This document shows positions 16,764 to 25,871 of a stretch of DNA of 37,558 bases, piece by piece. The position numbers were made by a program, and so were the translations under genes. The stretch covers positions 1 to 37,558 of the forward strand of contig NZ_JEMA01000342.1 of assembly GCF_001589285.1 (NCBI RefSeq). The letters are read 5' to 3'. Every line of letters begins with the position of its first letter. The first letter of the stretch is position 1. The notes below the pieces were generated by a model. It was not told the origin of the DNA. It worked only from the letters and a program-made list of their open reading frames with translations, and did not search any database. This stretch comes from Sorangium cellulosum (lineage in GTDB: Bacteria > Myxococcota_A > Polyangia > Polyangiales > Polyangiaceae).

Positions 16764-18263
16764 ATGCGACTTGGTCTTCCCCTGTCAGCAGTTACAGCGA
16801 TGTGCCTGGCGCTCGCTGCGTGTGGTGACGATGATCCGGCGCCGCACGGGACCCCGTCCGGCACAGGCGGCGAGGGCGGCGAGGGCGGCCAGGGCGCTGA
16901 CGGCGGCGAGGGCGGCCAGGGCGCTGACGGCGGCGAGGGCGGCCAGGGCGGCCAGGGCGGCGCCACGGCGGAGACGAGGGCGGACGGCGAGCCCTGCACG
17001 ACAAACGACGAGTGCCTCGGCGGGCTCTGCTTGACGGAGGAGCTGTTCGGCTGGGCGGCCGGCTACTGCTCCGGGCTGTGCGACCCCGACCTCATGCCGT
17101 GCGAGGGGGGGTCCGAGTGCCTGAACCAGGGCAGCTACTCGCTCTGCCTCAAGACCTGTGAAGCGGCCGACGACTGCGGGGGAGCGGGGCAGGCCTGCTT
17201 CGACGTGACCGGGGAAGGCGCGCTGATGTGCATCGGCGGCTGCGACGCCGACGATCAGTGTCAGGGCGCCTGCAACGACGATCTCGGGTACTGCGTCGCG
17301 TCCGGCGAGGTCTGCGACAACGGCGAGGACGACGACGCGGACGGGCTGCAGGACTGCGAGGAGCGCGACTGCGCGCCGGGAGCGTGCGCCACGAGCATCG
17401 CCGCGGCCTGCACGGGCGCGACCGACGTGTCCGAGGGCGGAACGTTCTCCGGCACGACCGAGGGCGGCACCAACCTGTTCGCCTCGCTGTGCGAGACGCT
17501 CGGCGGCACGTACGCCGCCGGCGTGGGCACGAACGAGCGGGTCTTCCAGTTCGTCGCCCCGGCCAAGGGCATCGTCCAGATGGCAGCGCGGGCGACCGAG
17601 GGCGACTTCGACTGGTACGTCCGGACCGACTGCGACGACGCGGCGACGCTGCGCGGCTGTCTGCCCGCCTTCGTCGCGGACGACGCGCCCGTGGAGCTCC
17701 CCGTCGAGGAGGGCGACACCTACTTCCTCTTCATCGAGGGCACGGAAGACGCGGAAGCCGCGTATGCGCTCGACGTGTCCTTCGCGGCGCAGGTCTGCGG
17801 CGACGGGGCGCTCGTCGGCACGGAGGAGTGCGACGACGGCAACACAGTGGACGACGATATGTGCACGAACGCGTGCGAGGTGAACACGGAGGTCGCGTGC
17901 GCGGCCGCGGTGCCGATCACCGCGGAGGCGACGGAGGGGGACGCGTCCGAGGGCACGCAAGGCTTCACGGGGTCGTGCGGCGGCGCCGGCGGTGAGATCG
18001 TCTATCGGTACACCCCCGCTGCGAGCGGCGAGGTGACGATCACCGCCACGCCTGTCGGCGCGGCCGACGTCGTCCTCCACGCGCGGACCGACTGCGCGGA
18101 CCGGGACAGCGAGCTCGCGTGCGCGGATGACCCGTTCGACGCCGAGGTCGCCGAGTCGATCACGGTGACGGTGACCGAGGCAGCGCCGATCGACATCTTC
18201 GTCGACAGCTACGACAGCGGCTCCTCGGGGGCGTTCACGCTGACGATCACCCCGGCGGAGTGA
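16764..18263 (+). CDS. Cys-rich secreted lipoprotein with myxobacterial CGDG/CDDGN repeat
   Basis: 499-aa surface protein. The signal peptide ends at the lipobox LAAC with the acylated Cys at position 20. A low-complexity linker follows, made of three near-perfect 27-30-bp repeats (GGEGGQGAD units, residues about 35-65). Then come Cys-paired EGF-like or cleft-type segments (CTTNDECLGGLC and onward), two beta-sandwich regions of pre-peptidase C-terminal character, and between them a DUF4215-type repeat, VCGDGALVGTEECDDGN. No catalytic motif is visible, so it is probably a structural or binding protein of the cell surface. The start at 16764 is fixed by AAGGAG 7 nt upstream. A 12-bp perfect hairpin follows the stop. 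Confidence 0.88.
   Translation: MRLGLPLSAVTAMCLALAACGDDDPAPHGTPSGTGGEGGEGGQGADGGEGGQGADGGEGGQGGQGGATAETRADGEPCTTNDECLGGLCLTEELFGWAAGYCSGLCDPDLMPCEGGSECLNQGSYSLCLKTCEAADDCGGAGQACFDVTGEGALMCIGGCDADDQCQGACNDDLGYCVASGEVCDNGEDDDADGLQDCEERDCAPGACATSIAAACTGATDVSEGGTFSGTTEGGTNLFASLCETLGGTYAAGVGTNERVFQFVAPAKGIVQMAARATEGDFDWYVRTDCDDAATLRGCLPAFVADDAPVELPVEEGDTYFLFIEGTEDAEAAYALDVSFAAQVCGDGALVGTEECDDGNTVDDDMCTNACEVNTEVACAAAVPITAEATEGDASEGTQGFTGSCGGAGGEIVYRYTPAASGEVTITATPVGAADVVLHARTDCADRDSELACADDPFDAEVAESITVTVTEAAPIDIFVDSYDSGSSGAFTLTITPAE
16867..16962 (+). repeat. In-frame Gly-rich tandem repeat within the lipoprotein gene
   Basis: Three units of ggcgagggcggccagggcg type encode GGEGGQG(AD/GQ). The units are almost identical in DNA, which indicates recent slippage or recombination in the linker behind the lipid anchor. 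Confidence 0.85.
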
Positions 18264-18275
18264 CCTGCTGCCGGG

Positions 18276-18304
18276 CGAGGGCGCCCCGCCAGGGGGCGCC
18301 CTCG
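18276..18304 (+). terminator. GC-rich hairpin after the Cys-rich lipoprotein gene
   Basis: A perfect 12-bp stem (cgagggcgcccc / ggggcgccctcg) with a 5-nt loop gccag lies 13 nt after the stop. There is no T-run, so it is either a U-less terminator typical of high-GC genomes or an mRNA 3'-end stabiliser. Confidence 0.6.
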
Positions 18305-18433
18305 CGACGCCTCGACGCGACGCGACGACACCGCACATCGCCTGCGCGCGACGCGCCTCGTCGCCACGACGCGGACCGGCCGTCCGGGAGGCGCCGCCTC
18401 CGGGACAGCCGGGGATCGCGGCCGGCGGTGCGC

Positions 18434-20023
18434 TCACTGCGGCGGCGGCGGCGGCGGCGAGGCCCCCCCGGCGGGCGGCGCGTCGGGCACGCGCAGATCC
18501 ACCGTGGCGACCTCGCCCGGCTTCACCTGCACGCCGGCCCCGGCGATGGTGGACTCGACGCTGATCATGTAGAGCCCGGGCGAGATCGCGGACACGCGGT
18601 ACGAGCCGTCCTCCGCGGTGACAGGGGAGTACAGGCCGATCGAGTTGTCGTCGGCGAACGGCGTGGCCAGCGTGAGGCGAACCCCGGGGAGCGGCTGCCC
18701 GCTCGCCGTGACGCGGCCGCGGATCTCGCTCGTCCCCCCGGGCGGCAGCGAGACGTCCTGCTCCGTCTCCTTCCCCTCCTCGACCTCGAGGTCGACGAGC
18801 CTCGTCCGCTCCCCGTGCTGCGCCGTCATGCGGATCGGGCCAGACGGGATCTGGTCGAAGCGATAGCGCCCTTCTGCGTCGCTCATCGTGTTCACGAACC
18901 CGATCCGCCGTTGCAGCAGCGTGAGCCGGACGCCGGCGAGGGGCGCCCCGTCGGCCCCGCGCGCCACGCCGGCGATGCTGCCGCCGGGCGACATCACGAG
19001 CTTCACCGGCGCGATGTCGTCGCAGCCCGCGACATCGACGTTGACCGTGCTCACGGCGTTCGCGCCGTCGTAGCCGCGGACGGCGATCGTGCCCTTCGGC
19101 ACGTTGGGCAGGACGAACGAGCCGTCGTCCTCGCTCTGCGCCTGGGCGGCGGCCTCCAGGGCGACATTGCTCATCTGCCCGGCGGCGAGCAGCGACTCCG
19201 CGTCGACGAACACCCCGGGCAGCGGAGCGCCGGACGGGTCCACGGCGCGCCCGGTCAGGGTGCAGCCCTTGGGGAGGGTCAGATCCACCTTCTCGACCTC
19301 CCCGGGCCGCACCCTGACGAACGGCGAGAACGCCGGCGCGTGCTCCGCCGTCGTCGCCCTCAGGATGATGGGCCACGACGGGAGCTGGGCGACGCGGTAG
19401 GAGCCGTCCGGGCTCTCGAAGACGCGGGAGAACAGGGGCGGCGGCGCGGGGTCGTCCTCCGTCACGGGCGAGAGCACGTCGATGGAGAACCGCCGCACGG
19501 GCTCGCCGCGCTCGTCGAGCACGCGCCCCTCGATGACGCCGCTCTTCGGGAGCACCAGGCTCGCCGTCTGGCCGCTGTGCGCCGTCGTCGACGTGGTCCC
19601 GTATCCCTCGACGCTCGCGCTGAGCTGGTAGGTCCCGTCGGGGAGCGTGAGCTCGAACCGCCCGGCCTCGTCGCTCTTCGCGGTGCCCGCTGTCGTGAGC
19701 ACGTTGCCGGCGACCTCGAAGGCGGACGCGACGACAGTCACGTCCGCGAGGGTGCTGCCGTCGGTCGTGTACACGTGGCCGCTGATCGTGGGGCGCGCCT
19801 CGGGCGGCGCCTCGTGGGCGCCGCGGAGGAGCGCCCGGTTGCGGTAGCGGGCGCGCTTCTCCGCTCCGGCCGCGGCCGGGGCCTTCGCGCCGGGGGCGAC
19901 CTCCTCGCGGCCCGGGCGCAGGAGGAGAAAGAGGACGACGCCGGCGAGGGCCGCCGTGAGCAGCCCGAGGGCGACCCACAAGGGCCGGCGCGAGGGTCTC
20001 CGTGTCGAGGAATCGCGTTGCAT
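18434..20023 (-). CDS. Membrane-anchored protein with carboxypeptidase-regulatory-like (Ig-fold) repeats
   Basis: 529 aa. A basic N-terminus precedes a hydrophobic helix (about residues 15-36, LWVALGLLTAALAGVVLFLLL), probably an uncleaved signal anchor. The rest is outside the cytoplasm. It consists of about six CarboxypepD_reg-type beta modules, recognisable by I-x-G-R/H-V, G-x-P-L-x-G-V and D-x-G-x-Y/F-x-x-x-x-L-P/I-x-G patterns, for example ISGHVYTTDGSTLADV, LTGRAVDPSGAPLPGV and IRGRVTASGQPLPGV. No peptidase active site is present. The C-terminus is Pro-rich. The start at 20023 has AGGAG 5 nt upstream. Such repeat proteins usually have adhesive or structural roles in the envelope; the specific job is unknown. 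Confidence 0.85.
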   Translation of the reverse strand: MQRDSSTRRPSRRPLWVALGLLTAALAGVVLFLLLRPGREEVAPGAKAPAAAGAEKRARYRNRALLRGAHEAPPEARPTISGHVYTTDGSTLADVTVVASAFEVAGNVLTTAGTAKSDEAGRFELTLPDGTYQLSASVEGYGTTSTTAHSGQTASLVLPKSGVIEGRVLDERGEPVRRFSIDVLSPVTEDDPAPPPLFSRVFESPDGSYRVAQLPSWPIILRATTAEHAPAFSPFVRVRPGEVEKVDLTLPKGCTLTGRAVDPSGAPLPGVFVDAESLLAAGQMSNVALEAAAQAQSEDDGSFVLPNVPKGTIAVRGYDGANAVSTVNVDVAGCDDIAPVKLVMSPGGSIAGVARGADGAPLAGVRLTLLQRRIGFVNTMSDAEGRYRFDQIPSGPIRMTAQHGERTRLVDLEVEEGKETEQDVSLPPGGTSEIRGRVTASGQPLPGVRLTLATPFADDNSIGLYSPVTAEDGSYRVSAISPGLYMISVESTIAGAGVQVKPGEVATVDLRVPDAPPAGGASPPPPPPQ

Positions 20024-20079
20024 TGTTGCTCCTGCAGATGAGTTGACCTGGCCAAAGCGCTTCGGCCGGACGCTCGACG

Positions 20080-20121
20080 GAGAAAGAAAGAGGGGTCGCC
20101 AGCCGTGGCCAGCGACCCCTC
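20080..20121 (-). terminator. Intrinsic terminator for the small secreted-protein gene
   Basis: A 10-bp perfect stem (gaggggtcgc 20090-20099 / gcgacccctc 20112-20121) is followed on the minus strand by TTTCTTTCT. It lies about 145 bp beyond the stop of the gene at 20267-20764 and just ahead of the start of the next minus-strand gene, separating the two transcription units. Confidence 0.75.
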
Positions 20122-20266
20122 CTCCTCCTGCGCGGCGCGCTCCGAGAGATCCGCTCCCTGTCCCGCCCGGGGCCTGCGTTGTGGGCTTCTGGACAGGGAG
20201 TCTCTCGACGATCATCCGCGCGCCGAGCGCCGACCTACCGCCGGTACGACACCGGACCCGTGTGCG

Positions 20267-20764
20267 TCACGGCCCCTGGCACTCCGGGGTCATCTTGATC
20301 TGCTTGGCGGAGCTCAGGGGGCTGTACTTCATCAGGGCCACGCCGACGCCGTTCACGGGATCCATGGTCCCATGAAAGCTGGAGATCGGCTGGATCTGGC
20401 CGTGCGCGGTGATCCCGTAGTTGTTCTCCTGCGGATCGACCTGGATGTATCCCTGGGTGAACTGGTAGCTGGCAGCGTAGCAATCCCCCCACTCGAACGT
20501 CGGACTGTACAGCATCCTGCTCTGAGCCACCCCGACCGGACCGCCACCCCCGGAGAACCAGTTGACGTGGTTCGAGCACACGGGATCCCACGGGCTGGTC
20601 AGGAGGTGCTCCTCGAGCTGAGCCATCATGTACCCGACGCTGACCTGCCGGAGCCCGGTGCTGGTGGTCACCTTGTAAATACAATCATTACGCATTGCCA
20701 TCGCGCTGCCCGAGACCGACGTCACGACAGCGAAAGCGAGCACCAAACGAGCAATCTTGTTCAT
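20267..20764 (-). CDS. Small secreted protein of unknown function (165 aa)
   Basis: Not assigned to a family. A Sec signal peptide (MNKIARLVLAFAVVTSVSGSAMA, processing after AMA near residue 23) precedes a mature part of about 140 residues. This carries four Cys (DCIYK, PVCSNH, GDCYA, PECQG) that could form two disulfides, and is rich in Tyr, Gln and Gly. The start at 20764 has GGAGG 8 nt upstream. The gene is monocistronic, with its own terminator at 20080-20121. Its upstream region is noticeably less GC-rich than the surroundings. Periplasmic or extracellular location is likely. Confidence 0.82.
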   Translation of the reverse strand: MNKIARLVLAFAVVTSVSGSAMAMRNDCIYKVTTSTGLRQVSVGYMMAQLEEHLLTSPWDPVCSNHVNWFSGGGGPVGVAQSRMLYSPTFEWGDCYAASYQFTQGYIQVDPQENNYGITAHGQIQPISSFHGTMDPVNGVGVALMKYSPLSSAKQIKMTPECQGP

Positions 20765-21516
20765 GAGAAATACCTCCGAGGAATCGAATCTGTGGTGAAG
20801 TTTTGTTGCAGATACCTATCCAGATCGTCACCCAAGGGATTCATGCCCCGAGGCTTGAACCAGGAGAGCGATGCCCCGACGGGCGCGGCGCGCGTTGTCG
20901 CCGGCCCGTCATGGTCACGCTCCCGGAGGAACCCGCCCCGAGGTCATGACGCGAACAACAGGAGACTATTCTCCCCGCGGGTTCACGCAAGCACTTTTGA
21001 TTGGCAATTCTGCGGTCGAAAACACGACTGACATAGAACCAGGGAGAATACCGGCACTCCTCGACTATGCGCTCGAATCCTCTGCCTCGAACGCACCCCA
21101 TGGGCTCCCACATCCAGCCGAAGTATCGCGCACCGGCGCGCCAGAGGCGCTGTGTGAGGCGCTGCGAAGAGCGGTCCAGGCCCGGAGTGGCCAGAGGGGC
21201 GCAGCGCGGGCGCACGCTGGGCGCGCGAGGCAGGAACCCAGGGATATCGCGCGTGCCTTCGCGCCCTCTGGCCCGATGACGCCTGTGGGTCCCGACCCGC
21301 CATGAGACGCCGATGAGCACCGGGTAGCCACCTCCTCGCCGCGGCGCGATCGAGCGCGGTAGTCATCGCGATGATGGGAACTCCAGATATCGAGTCACCG
21401 CGCGGCGCCGGGTTCGTCCGGGCCTCTCCCGGCGGCGCCCGGAGCGGGCGCGCGCCATCTCGGCTGGACGTGGCGCGGCGGCGCCGCGCGGGTCAGCCGC
21501 CCGGCGGCGCCGCGGG
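20765..21516. other. 750-bp intergenic stretch without a supported gene
   Basis: The part next to the small secreted-protein start (20765-20860) is AT-richer and should contain its promoter. A second lower-GC patch lies at about 20960-21130. Frames on both strands cross it, but none combines a ribosome site with a recognisable protein. Near the right end, GC-rich palindromes, including gcgcggc-ggc-gccgcgc at 21473-21489, may terminate the large lipoprotein gene that ends at 21517. Confidence 0.5.
21473..21489 (-). terminator. GC-rich hairpin after the PPC-repeat lipoprotein gene
   Basis: A 7-bp perfect stem gcgcggc/gccgcgc with a 3-nt loop lies about 30 nt after the stop on the minus strand. 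There is no T-run, so it is a weak terminator candidate. Confidence 0.35.
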
Positions 21517-24500
21517 TCAGCGGAGCGTGACGGCCAGCCGGTAGTCGAACACGGCCGCGGAGCCCGCCGCGCCGGACGAGGCGCGGACGCGCAGGAAGTA
21601 CGTTCCCGCCGGGAGCGCGCGCGCGCCGGGGTGGCGCGGGGCGCTCCCGGTGCCGTCGATGAGCGAGCAGTCCCCCCGGCCGCCGTCGTCGTCGTCCGCG
21701 ATGATCAGGCCCTCTCCGTCGAGCAGCGACAGCCGGCTGTCCATCTCGAGCGACTCGCACGTCTCCGCGCCGCCCTCGACGATCTCCGCGCGGATCGAGC
21801 GGCCCTCCGGGAGGTCCACGGCGTAGAGGTCGAAGTCATCGACCGTGCGCGCGCCGGCGATGACAACGTCGGAGCCGACAGGCCCGTTCGCCTCGGCGAG
21901 GGTGCCATTCGGCTCCTCCTCGGCCCCCGCCGGCGCGAGGATCTTCGCCTGGAGGAGGTAGATCGGGATCGCCGCGCCGCCGTCGCGCGCCGCGACCTCG
22001 ACGAGGAGATCGCCCGCCGGCAGCCCGAGGACGAGCGCCGAGCACCCGCCGATCCCGCCCGCGTACTCGGCGTCGGAGAGCCCCTCGTCCGTCGCGACCA
22101 GCTCGCCCGCGGCGTCGAGCACGCGGAGCGCCGTCGCGATGCCCCCCTCGCAGCCCGCGGCGGTGCCGTCGAGGACCTCGAGGCGCACGACCGACGCGAC
22201 CGGCAGGCGCACGCGGAACACGTCCCTGTCGCCGCCCGCGTCGATGCGCGCCGCGATGAGCGCGTCGCCCGCGATCGCGACCTCGCGCGCCCCCGCCTCC
22301 GCGGCGGTGTCGTTCGGCTCGATCTCCGCGGTCGCCGCCTCGAGCTGGCAGTCGGCGCTGCACCCGTCGCCGCCCGCGGCGCCGCCGTCGTCGCACCCCT
22401 CCGGCGCGTCGACGAGGCCGTCGCCGCAGACCGGGAGGCGCTCGCAGCCCGGCGCGCAGCGCGCGCCGCCGTCGCACTCCTCCGCGCCCTCCGTCACGCC
22501 GTCGCCGCACGAGGCGTCGAGCGAGGCGCGCAGCGTGTAGCGGGCGTCCAGCTCCCCGGGGACGCCGTGGACGACGACGTAGTAGGTCCCCGGGGCCAGG
22601 CGGCGCGCGGAGGCGCCGCCCGGGCTCGTCGGGTCGATGAGCGAGCAGGCGCCGGCGCCGCCGTCCTCGTCGGAAGCGAGCACGGTGGCCCCGTCCGGCG
22701 CCAGCAGGACGAGCGCTGTGTCGACGCCGTCGGCGCACCGACCGGGGCCGCTCGCGTCGAAGGTCTCGAGTCGGAGGTCCGAGACGGTCGTGAGGCGCAG
22801 GGCGAAGACGTCGACGTCGGTGTCCGGATCGAGGACGCCGGACACGAGCGCTCCCGGCGCCACGGCGCCGTTCGCGTCGGCCTCGGCCGGGGTCGCGTTG
22901 GGCTCGATCTCGGCCGTCGCCCCCTCGATCCGACAGGCGGCGTCACAGCCGTCCTCGTCCTCGGTGTTGCCGTCGTCGCACACCTCGGGATCGTCGATGA
23001 ACCCGTCGCCGCACGCCGGGACCCGCTGGCACGTCGCCTCGCACGCGGCGCCGCCGTCGCACTCCTCGTGGCCCTCGACGACCCCGTCGCCGCACAGGGC
23101 GGTTGTCCGCGCGCGCAGGGTATATCCCGCGGTGGAGCCCCCACCGGAGGCCTCGACGCGCACATGGTAGATCCCGGGAGCGGCGATGACAGCCTGGATG
23201 CGCGAGCAATGACCCTCGCCGCCGTCGTCGTCCTCGCCCACCAGCGCGCCGTCGGGCGCGAGGAGCTGCGCCACCGTATCGACGTCGCGGCAGGAGGTCG
23301 GGCCGCTCGCGTCGAAGGTCTCGATGTCGAGGTCGGCGACGCCGGGGACGTCGATGGCGAAGTAATCGACGTCGCCCGCCGGCGAGATCCACGCCGAGAA
23401 CAGCGCGCCCGACGCGGTCGCCTGCCCCGCGGTGGCCTGGTCCGGCGCGTCGTTCGGCTCGACCTCCGGGAGCGTCCCCTCGAGCTCGCACGCGGCGCCG
23501 CAGCCGTCTCCGCCCTCCGTGTTGCCGTCGTCGCACGCCTCCGAGCCGTCGATGGCGCCGTCACCGCACACAGCGATCCGCGCGCAGTCCTCCGAGCACC
23601 CGTCGCCGCCGTCGCACGCCTCGGCCCCCTCGACGACGCCGTCGCCGCAGAGCGCGGTGAACACGACGAGGAGGTCGTACCCGGGGATGGTGGCGTCGCT
23701 CGTGAACTCCTCGACGGTCACATAGTACGTGCCTGGCCGGAGCTGCGTCGCCCAGGGAGCGATGGTGGAGTCGATGAGCGAGCAGGCCCCGGGGCCGCTG
23801 TCGTCGTCGCTCGCCAGCACCGTCACGCCGTCGGCGTCGAGGAGCTGGAGGAATGTGTCGACGCCCTGGGAACACGCGCTCAGGCTGCCCGGGTTGAACG
23901 TGGCGAGCTGGATCTCCGCGAGGCGCGGCACCACAAGGGCGAAGACGTCGACGTCGCCGAGCGGCTCGATCGCCCCCGTGACGAGCTCGTTCGGCCGGAG
24001 GGCGCCGCGCTCATCGGCCTCGACCGCTGTGTCGTTCGGCTCGACCTCGCGCACCGGAGCGTCCAGCTCGCACGCGGCGCTGCAGCCGTCGCCGCCGATC
24101 GTGTTCCCGTCTTCGCAGAGCTCCGGGGGCTCCAGCACGCCGTCGCCGCACACCGCGGTGTCCAGGGTGAGCGAGAGCGTGTAATCGAGCGTTTGATCGA
24201 GGGTCGCGGGCTCCACCTCCGGGGAGATCTGCACGCTGACGAAGTAGTCCCCCGCGCCGAGCCTGTTCAGCGCCAGGAAAGAACATGTGTTGTCACCGGC
24301 GATATCATCGTTGCTGTCGAGGGCCACCATGCTGCCGTCGAAGATCGTCACAGCCGTATCGACGCCGAGCGCGCTGCACGCCGTGCCCAGCGGGCCATCG
24401 AGCGTCTCTGCCCTGAGCCGCCCGAACGCCCCGTCGGGGACGCTCACCCAGAACACGTCCACGTCGCCCGCGGGATCGAGGAAGGCGCGGATCCGGCCGT

Positions 24501-25005
24501 CGGGCGCTATGGCAAAGGCGTCGTTGGCCGACGCGGGCTCGTCGTTCGGCTCGACCTCGCACCCGGGCTCCACCTGACATGCGCGCGAGCAGCAATCGCC
24601 GTCCTCGTTGCCGCCATCGTCGCACGCCTCCCGGCCGCCGGGCACGCCGTCGCCGCACCCGGCCGTGCACGCGCTCGGCGCCCCGGCGCAGGCGAACCCG
24701 GGCTCGATCGCGCAACCCGGGTCGCACCCGTCGCCGGCCGTCCGATTCCCATCGTCGCACGCCTCGGCCGGGTCGGCGACAGCCCCGTCGCCACACACAG
24801 CGCCTGGCGCGGCCCCTTCTCCACCGCTGCCAGCCTCTCCATTGCTGCCGGCCTCTCCACCGCTGCCGGCCTCTCCACCGCTGCTGGAGACAGCGGGCTC
24901 ATCGATCCTGGTGCGGTCCACGGGGACGAGGGGCTCGCACCCGACCAGGGCCGGAGCCGCCAGTCCGAGGAACAACGGGAGTGCGGTCCTGGAAGGGATA
25001 ACCAT
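21517..25005 (-). CDS. Large surface lipoprotein of alternating Cys-rich and PPC modules
   Basis: 1162 aa. The start at 25005 gives MVIPSRTALPLFLGL and a lipobox LVGC with Cys23; the longer frame adds 32 unsupported residues. A Ser/Gly/Glu repeat linker (GGEAGS units, about 40-63) follows. Then come DUF4215 / myxococcal Cys-rich repeats (CGDG..., EACDDGN..., GDGCxxxC) alternating with about six PPC-like beta domains. Each PPC module starts EVEPND(T/A), has a GDVDVF strand and ends PGTYYVxV. The modules also carry DDD-rich loops (for example SDDDSGPGACS) that look able to bind Ca2+. No protease or other enzyme domain is present, so it is probably a cell-surface or outer-membrane scaffold or binding protein. 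The reading frame is intact through all repeats. Confidence 0.9.
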   Translation of the reverse strand: MVIPSRTALPLFLGLAAPALVGCEPLVPVDRTRIDEPAVSSSGGEAGSGGEAGSNGEAGSGGEGAAPGAVCGDGAVADPAEACDDGNRTAGDGCDPGCAIEPGFACAGAPSACTAGCGDGVPGGREACDDGGNEDGDCCSRACQVEPGCEVEPNDEPASANDAFAIAPDGRIRAFLDPAGDVDVFWVSVPDGAFGRLRAETLDGPLGTACSALGVDTAVTIFDGSMVALDSNDDIAGDNTCSFLALNRLGAGDYFVSVQISPEVEPATLDQTLDYTLSLTLDTAVCGDGVLEPPELCEDGNTIGGDGCSAACELDAPVREVEPNDTAVEADERGALRPNELVTGAIEPLGDVDVFALVVPRLAEIQLATFNPGSLSACSQGVDTFLQLLDADGVTVLASDDDSGPGACSLIDSTIAPWATQLRPGTYYVTVEEFTSDATIPGYDLLVVFTALCGDGVVEGAEACDGGDGCSEDCARIAVCGDGAIDGSEACDDGNTEGGDGCGAACELEGTLPEVEPNDAPDQATAGQATASGALFSAWISPAGDVDYFAIDVPGVADLDIETFDASGPTSCRDVDTVAQLLAPDGALVGEDDDGGEGHCSRIQAVIAAPGIYHVRVEASGGGSTAGYTLRARTTALCGDGVVEGHEECDGGAACEATCQRVPACGDGFIDDPEVCDDGNTEDEDGCDAACRIEGATAEIEPNATPAEADANGAVAPGALVSGVLDPDTDVDVFALRLTTVSDLRLETFDASGPGRCADGVDTALVLLAPDGATVLASDEDGGAGACSLIDPTSPGGASARRLAPGTYYVVVHGVPGELDARYTLRASLDASCGDGVTEGAEECDGGARCAPGCERLPVCGDGLVDAPEGCDDGGAAGGDGCSADCQLEAATAEIEPNDTAAEAGAREVAIAGDALIAARIDAGGDRDVFRVRLPVASVVRLEVLDGTAAGCEGGIATALRVLDAAGELVATDEGLSDAEYAGGIGGCSALVLGLPAGDLLVEVAARDGGAAIPIYLLQAKILAPAGAEEEPNGTLAEANGPVGSDVVIAGARTVDDFDLYAVDLPEGRSIRAEIVEGGAETCESLEMDSRLSLLDGEGLIIADDDDGGRGDCSLIDGTGSAPRHPGARALPAGTYFLRVRASSGAAGSAAVFDYRLAVTLR

Positions 25006-25125
25006 GGAAACTGCGGCCTTGCTCGGCGCCGTGACGGCAGAAGAGCCGAAGTCTCCCCGGCGCCGCGACGGCAGCAGACGCAAAGCCCACCGTCGCGTCA
25101 AGGGACAGCGCGCGAGCGCCGCGCC

Positions 25126-25764
25126 TCAGTACGCCACGACGACCGCGTTGCGGACGAATTCGTCGCTGTCGAGCTGCGCGAGCATGAAATGTGCGGTGTC
25201 CTCGCGCGAGATCGTGGGACCGCCGACGAAATAGCCGCCGAGCGGCACGTGGTCGACGCTGGCGCGGTACTCCTTGCTGAGCCTCCCATCGGTGAGCTTG
25301 GGCGGCCGCACAAGGGTCCAGGCCACATCGCTCTGACGGACGGCCTCTTCCATGCGCACCATGTCGGAATACCGGTTGCGGAGCAGCGGCTTGACCAGCA
25401 GGCGGAACCAGAGCGCGCTCTGCTGCTCGTCGATGCCCGCCGCGGTGACGGCGATGAGGCGGCGGACGCCGTGCTCCTTCATCGCGCGGAGGACGTTGAC
25501 GATGCCCTCGGAGTAGACGCGCGTCGGCCCCAGGCCGCGCGACCCCAGGGCCGAGAGGACAGCGTCGTGGCCGGCGACGGCGCGCGACACCTGCTCGGCA
25601 TCCATGATGTCGCCGCGGAGCGCGCGCAGCCGCTCATGGTGCGGAACAGGGATGGTGGCGGGATTGCGCGCGAACGCCGAGACCTCGTGGCCGGCCTCCA
25701 GGGCCTGACGCACAAGCGCGGCGCCCGTGCCCCCCGTCGCCCCCAAGATCAGCAATCTGCTCAT
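25126..25764 (-). CDS. NAD(P)-binding oxidoreductase, NmrA/atypical SDR family
   Basis: 212 aa, soluble. The N-terminal Rossmann motif is GATGGTG (glycines 8, 11, 12, 14) after the first strand LLILG. RNP follows strand 2, as in NADP-preferring enzymes. GDIMDAEQVSRAVAGHDAVLSALG and LIAVTAAGI follow the atypical-SDR pattern. The canonical YxxxK catalytic motif is not evident. Such proteins act as NADPH-dependent reductases or redox sensors; the substrate is unknown. The ATG at 25764 is the natural start. It lies 107 bp downstream of the EEP gene and 120 bp upstream of the PPC lipoprotein, all on the same strand. Confidence 0.87.
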   Translation of the reverse strand: MSRLLILGATGGTGAALVRQALEAGHEVSAFARNPATIPVPHHERLRALRGDIMDAEQVSRAVAGHDAVLSALGSRGLGPTRVYSEGIVNVLRAMKEHGVRRLIAVTAAGIDEQQSALWFRLLVKPLLRNRYSDMVRMEEAVRQSDVAWTLVRPPKLTDGRLSKEYRASVDHVPLGGYFVGGPTISREDTAHFMLAQLDSDEFVRNAVVVAY

Positions 25765-25871
25765 GAGCCCCGAGCCTACCCGGTCTGCCGCGGCGGGTTC
25801 AACATGCGCGTGTCACACCGGGCTCGTCCACCGAGATCGGCTCTGGAGCCGGGCGAGGGGCGCTCCGCCCG

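Noticed and set aside
20764..20830. GCAAC element upstream of the small secreted-protein gene as a fifth ECF-family promoter
   Set aside because: The sequence 17 bp downstream is TCGATTC rather than CGGA, and the extended GATTKYGCARC is missing, so the match is not specific.
20841..21320. 159-codon minus-strand frame in the 750-bp gap
   Set aside because: A segment such as YFGWMWEPMGC looks protein-like, but the frame has no ribosome site, no recognisable domain and a low-complexity C-terminus; a faded gene remnant cannot be excluded.
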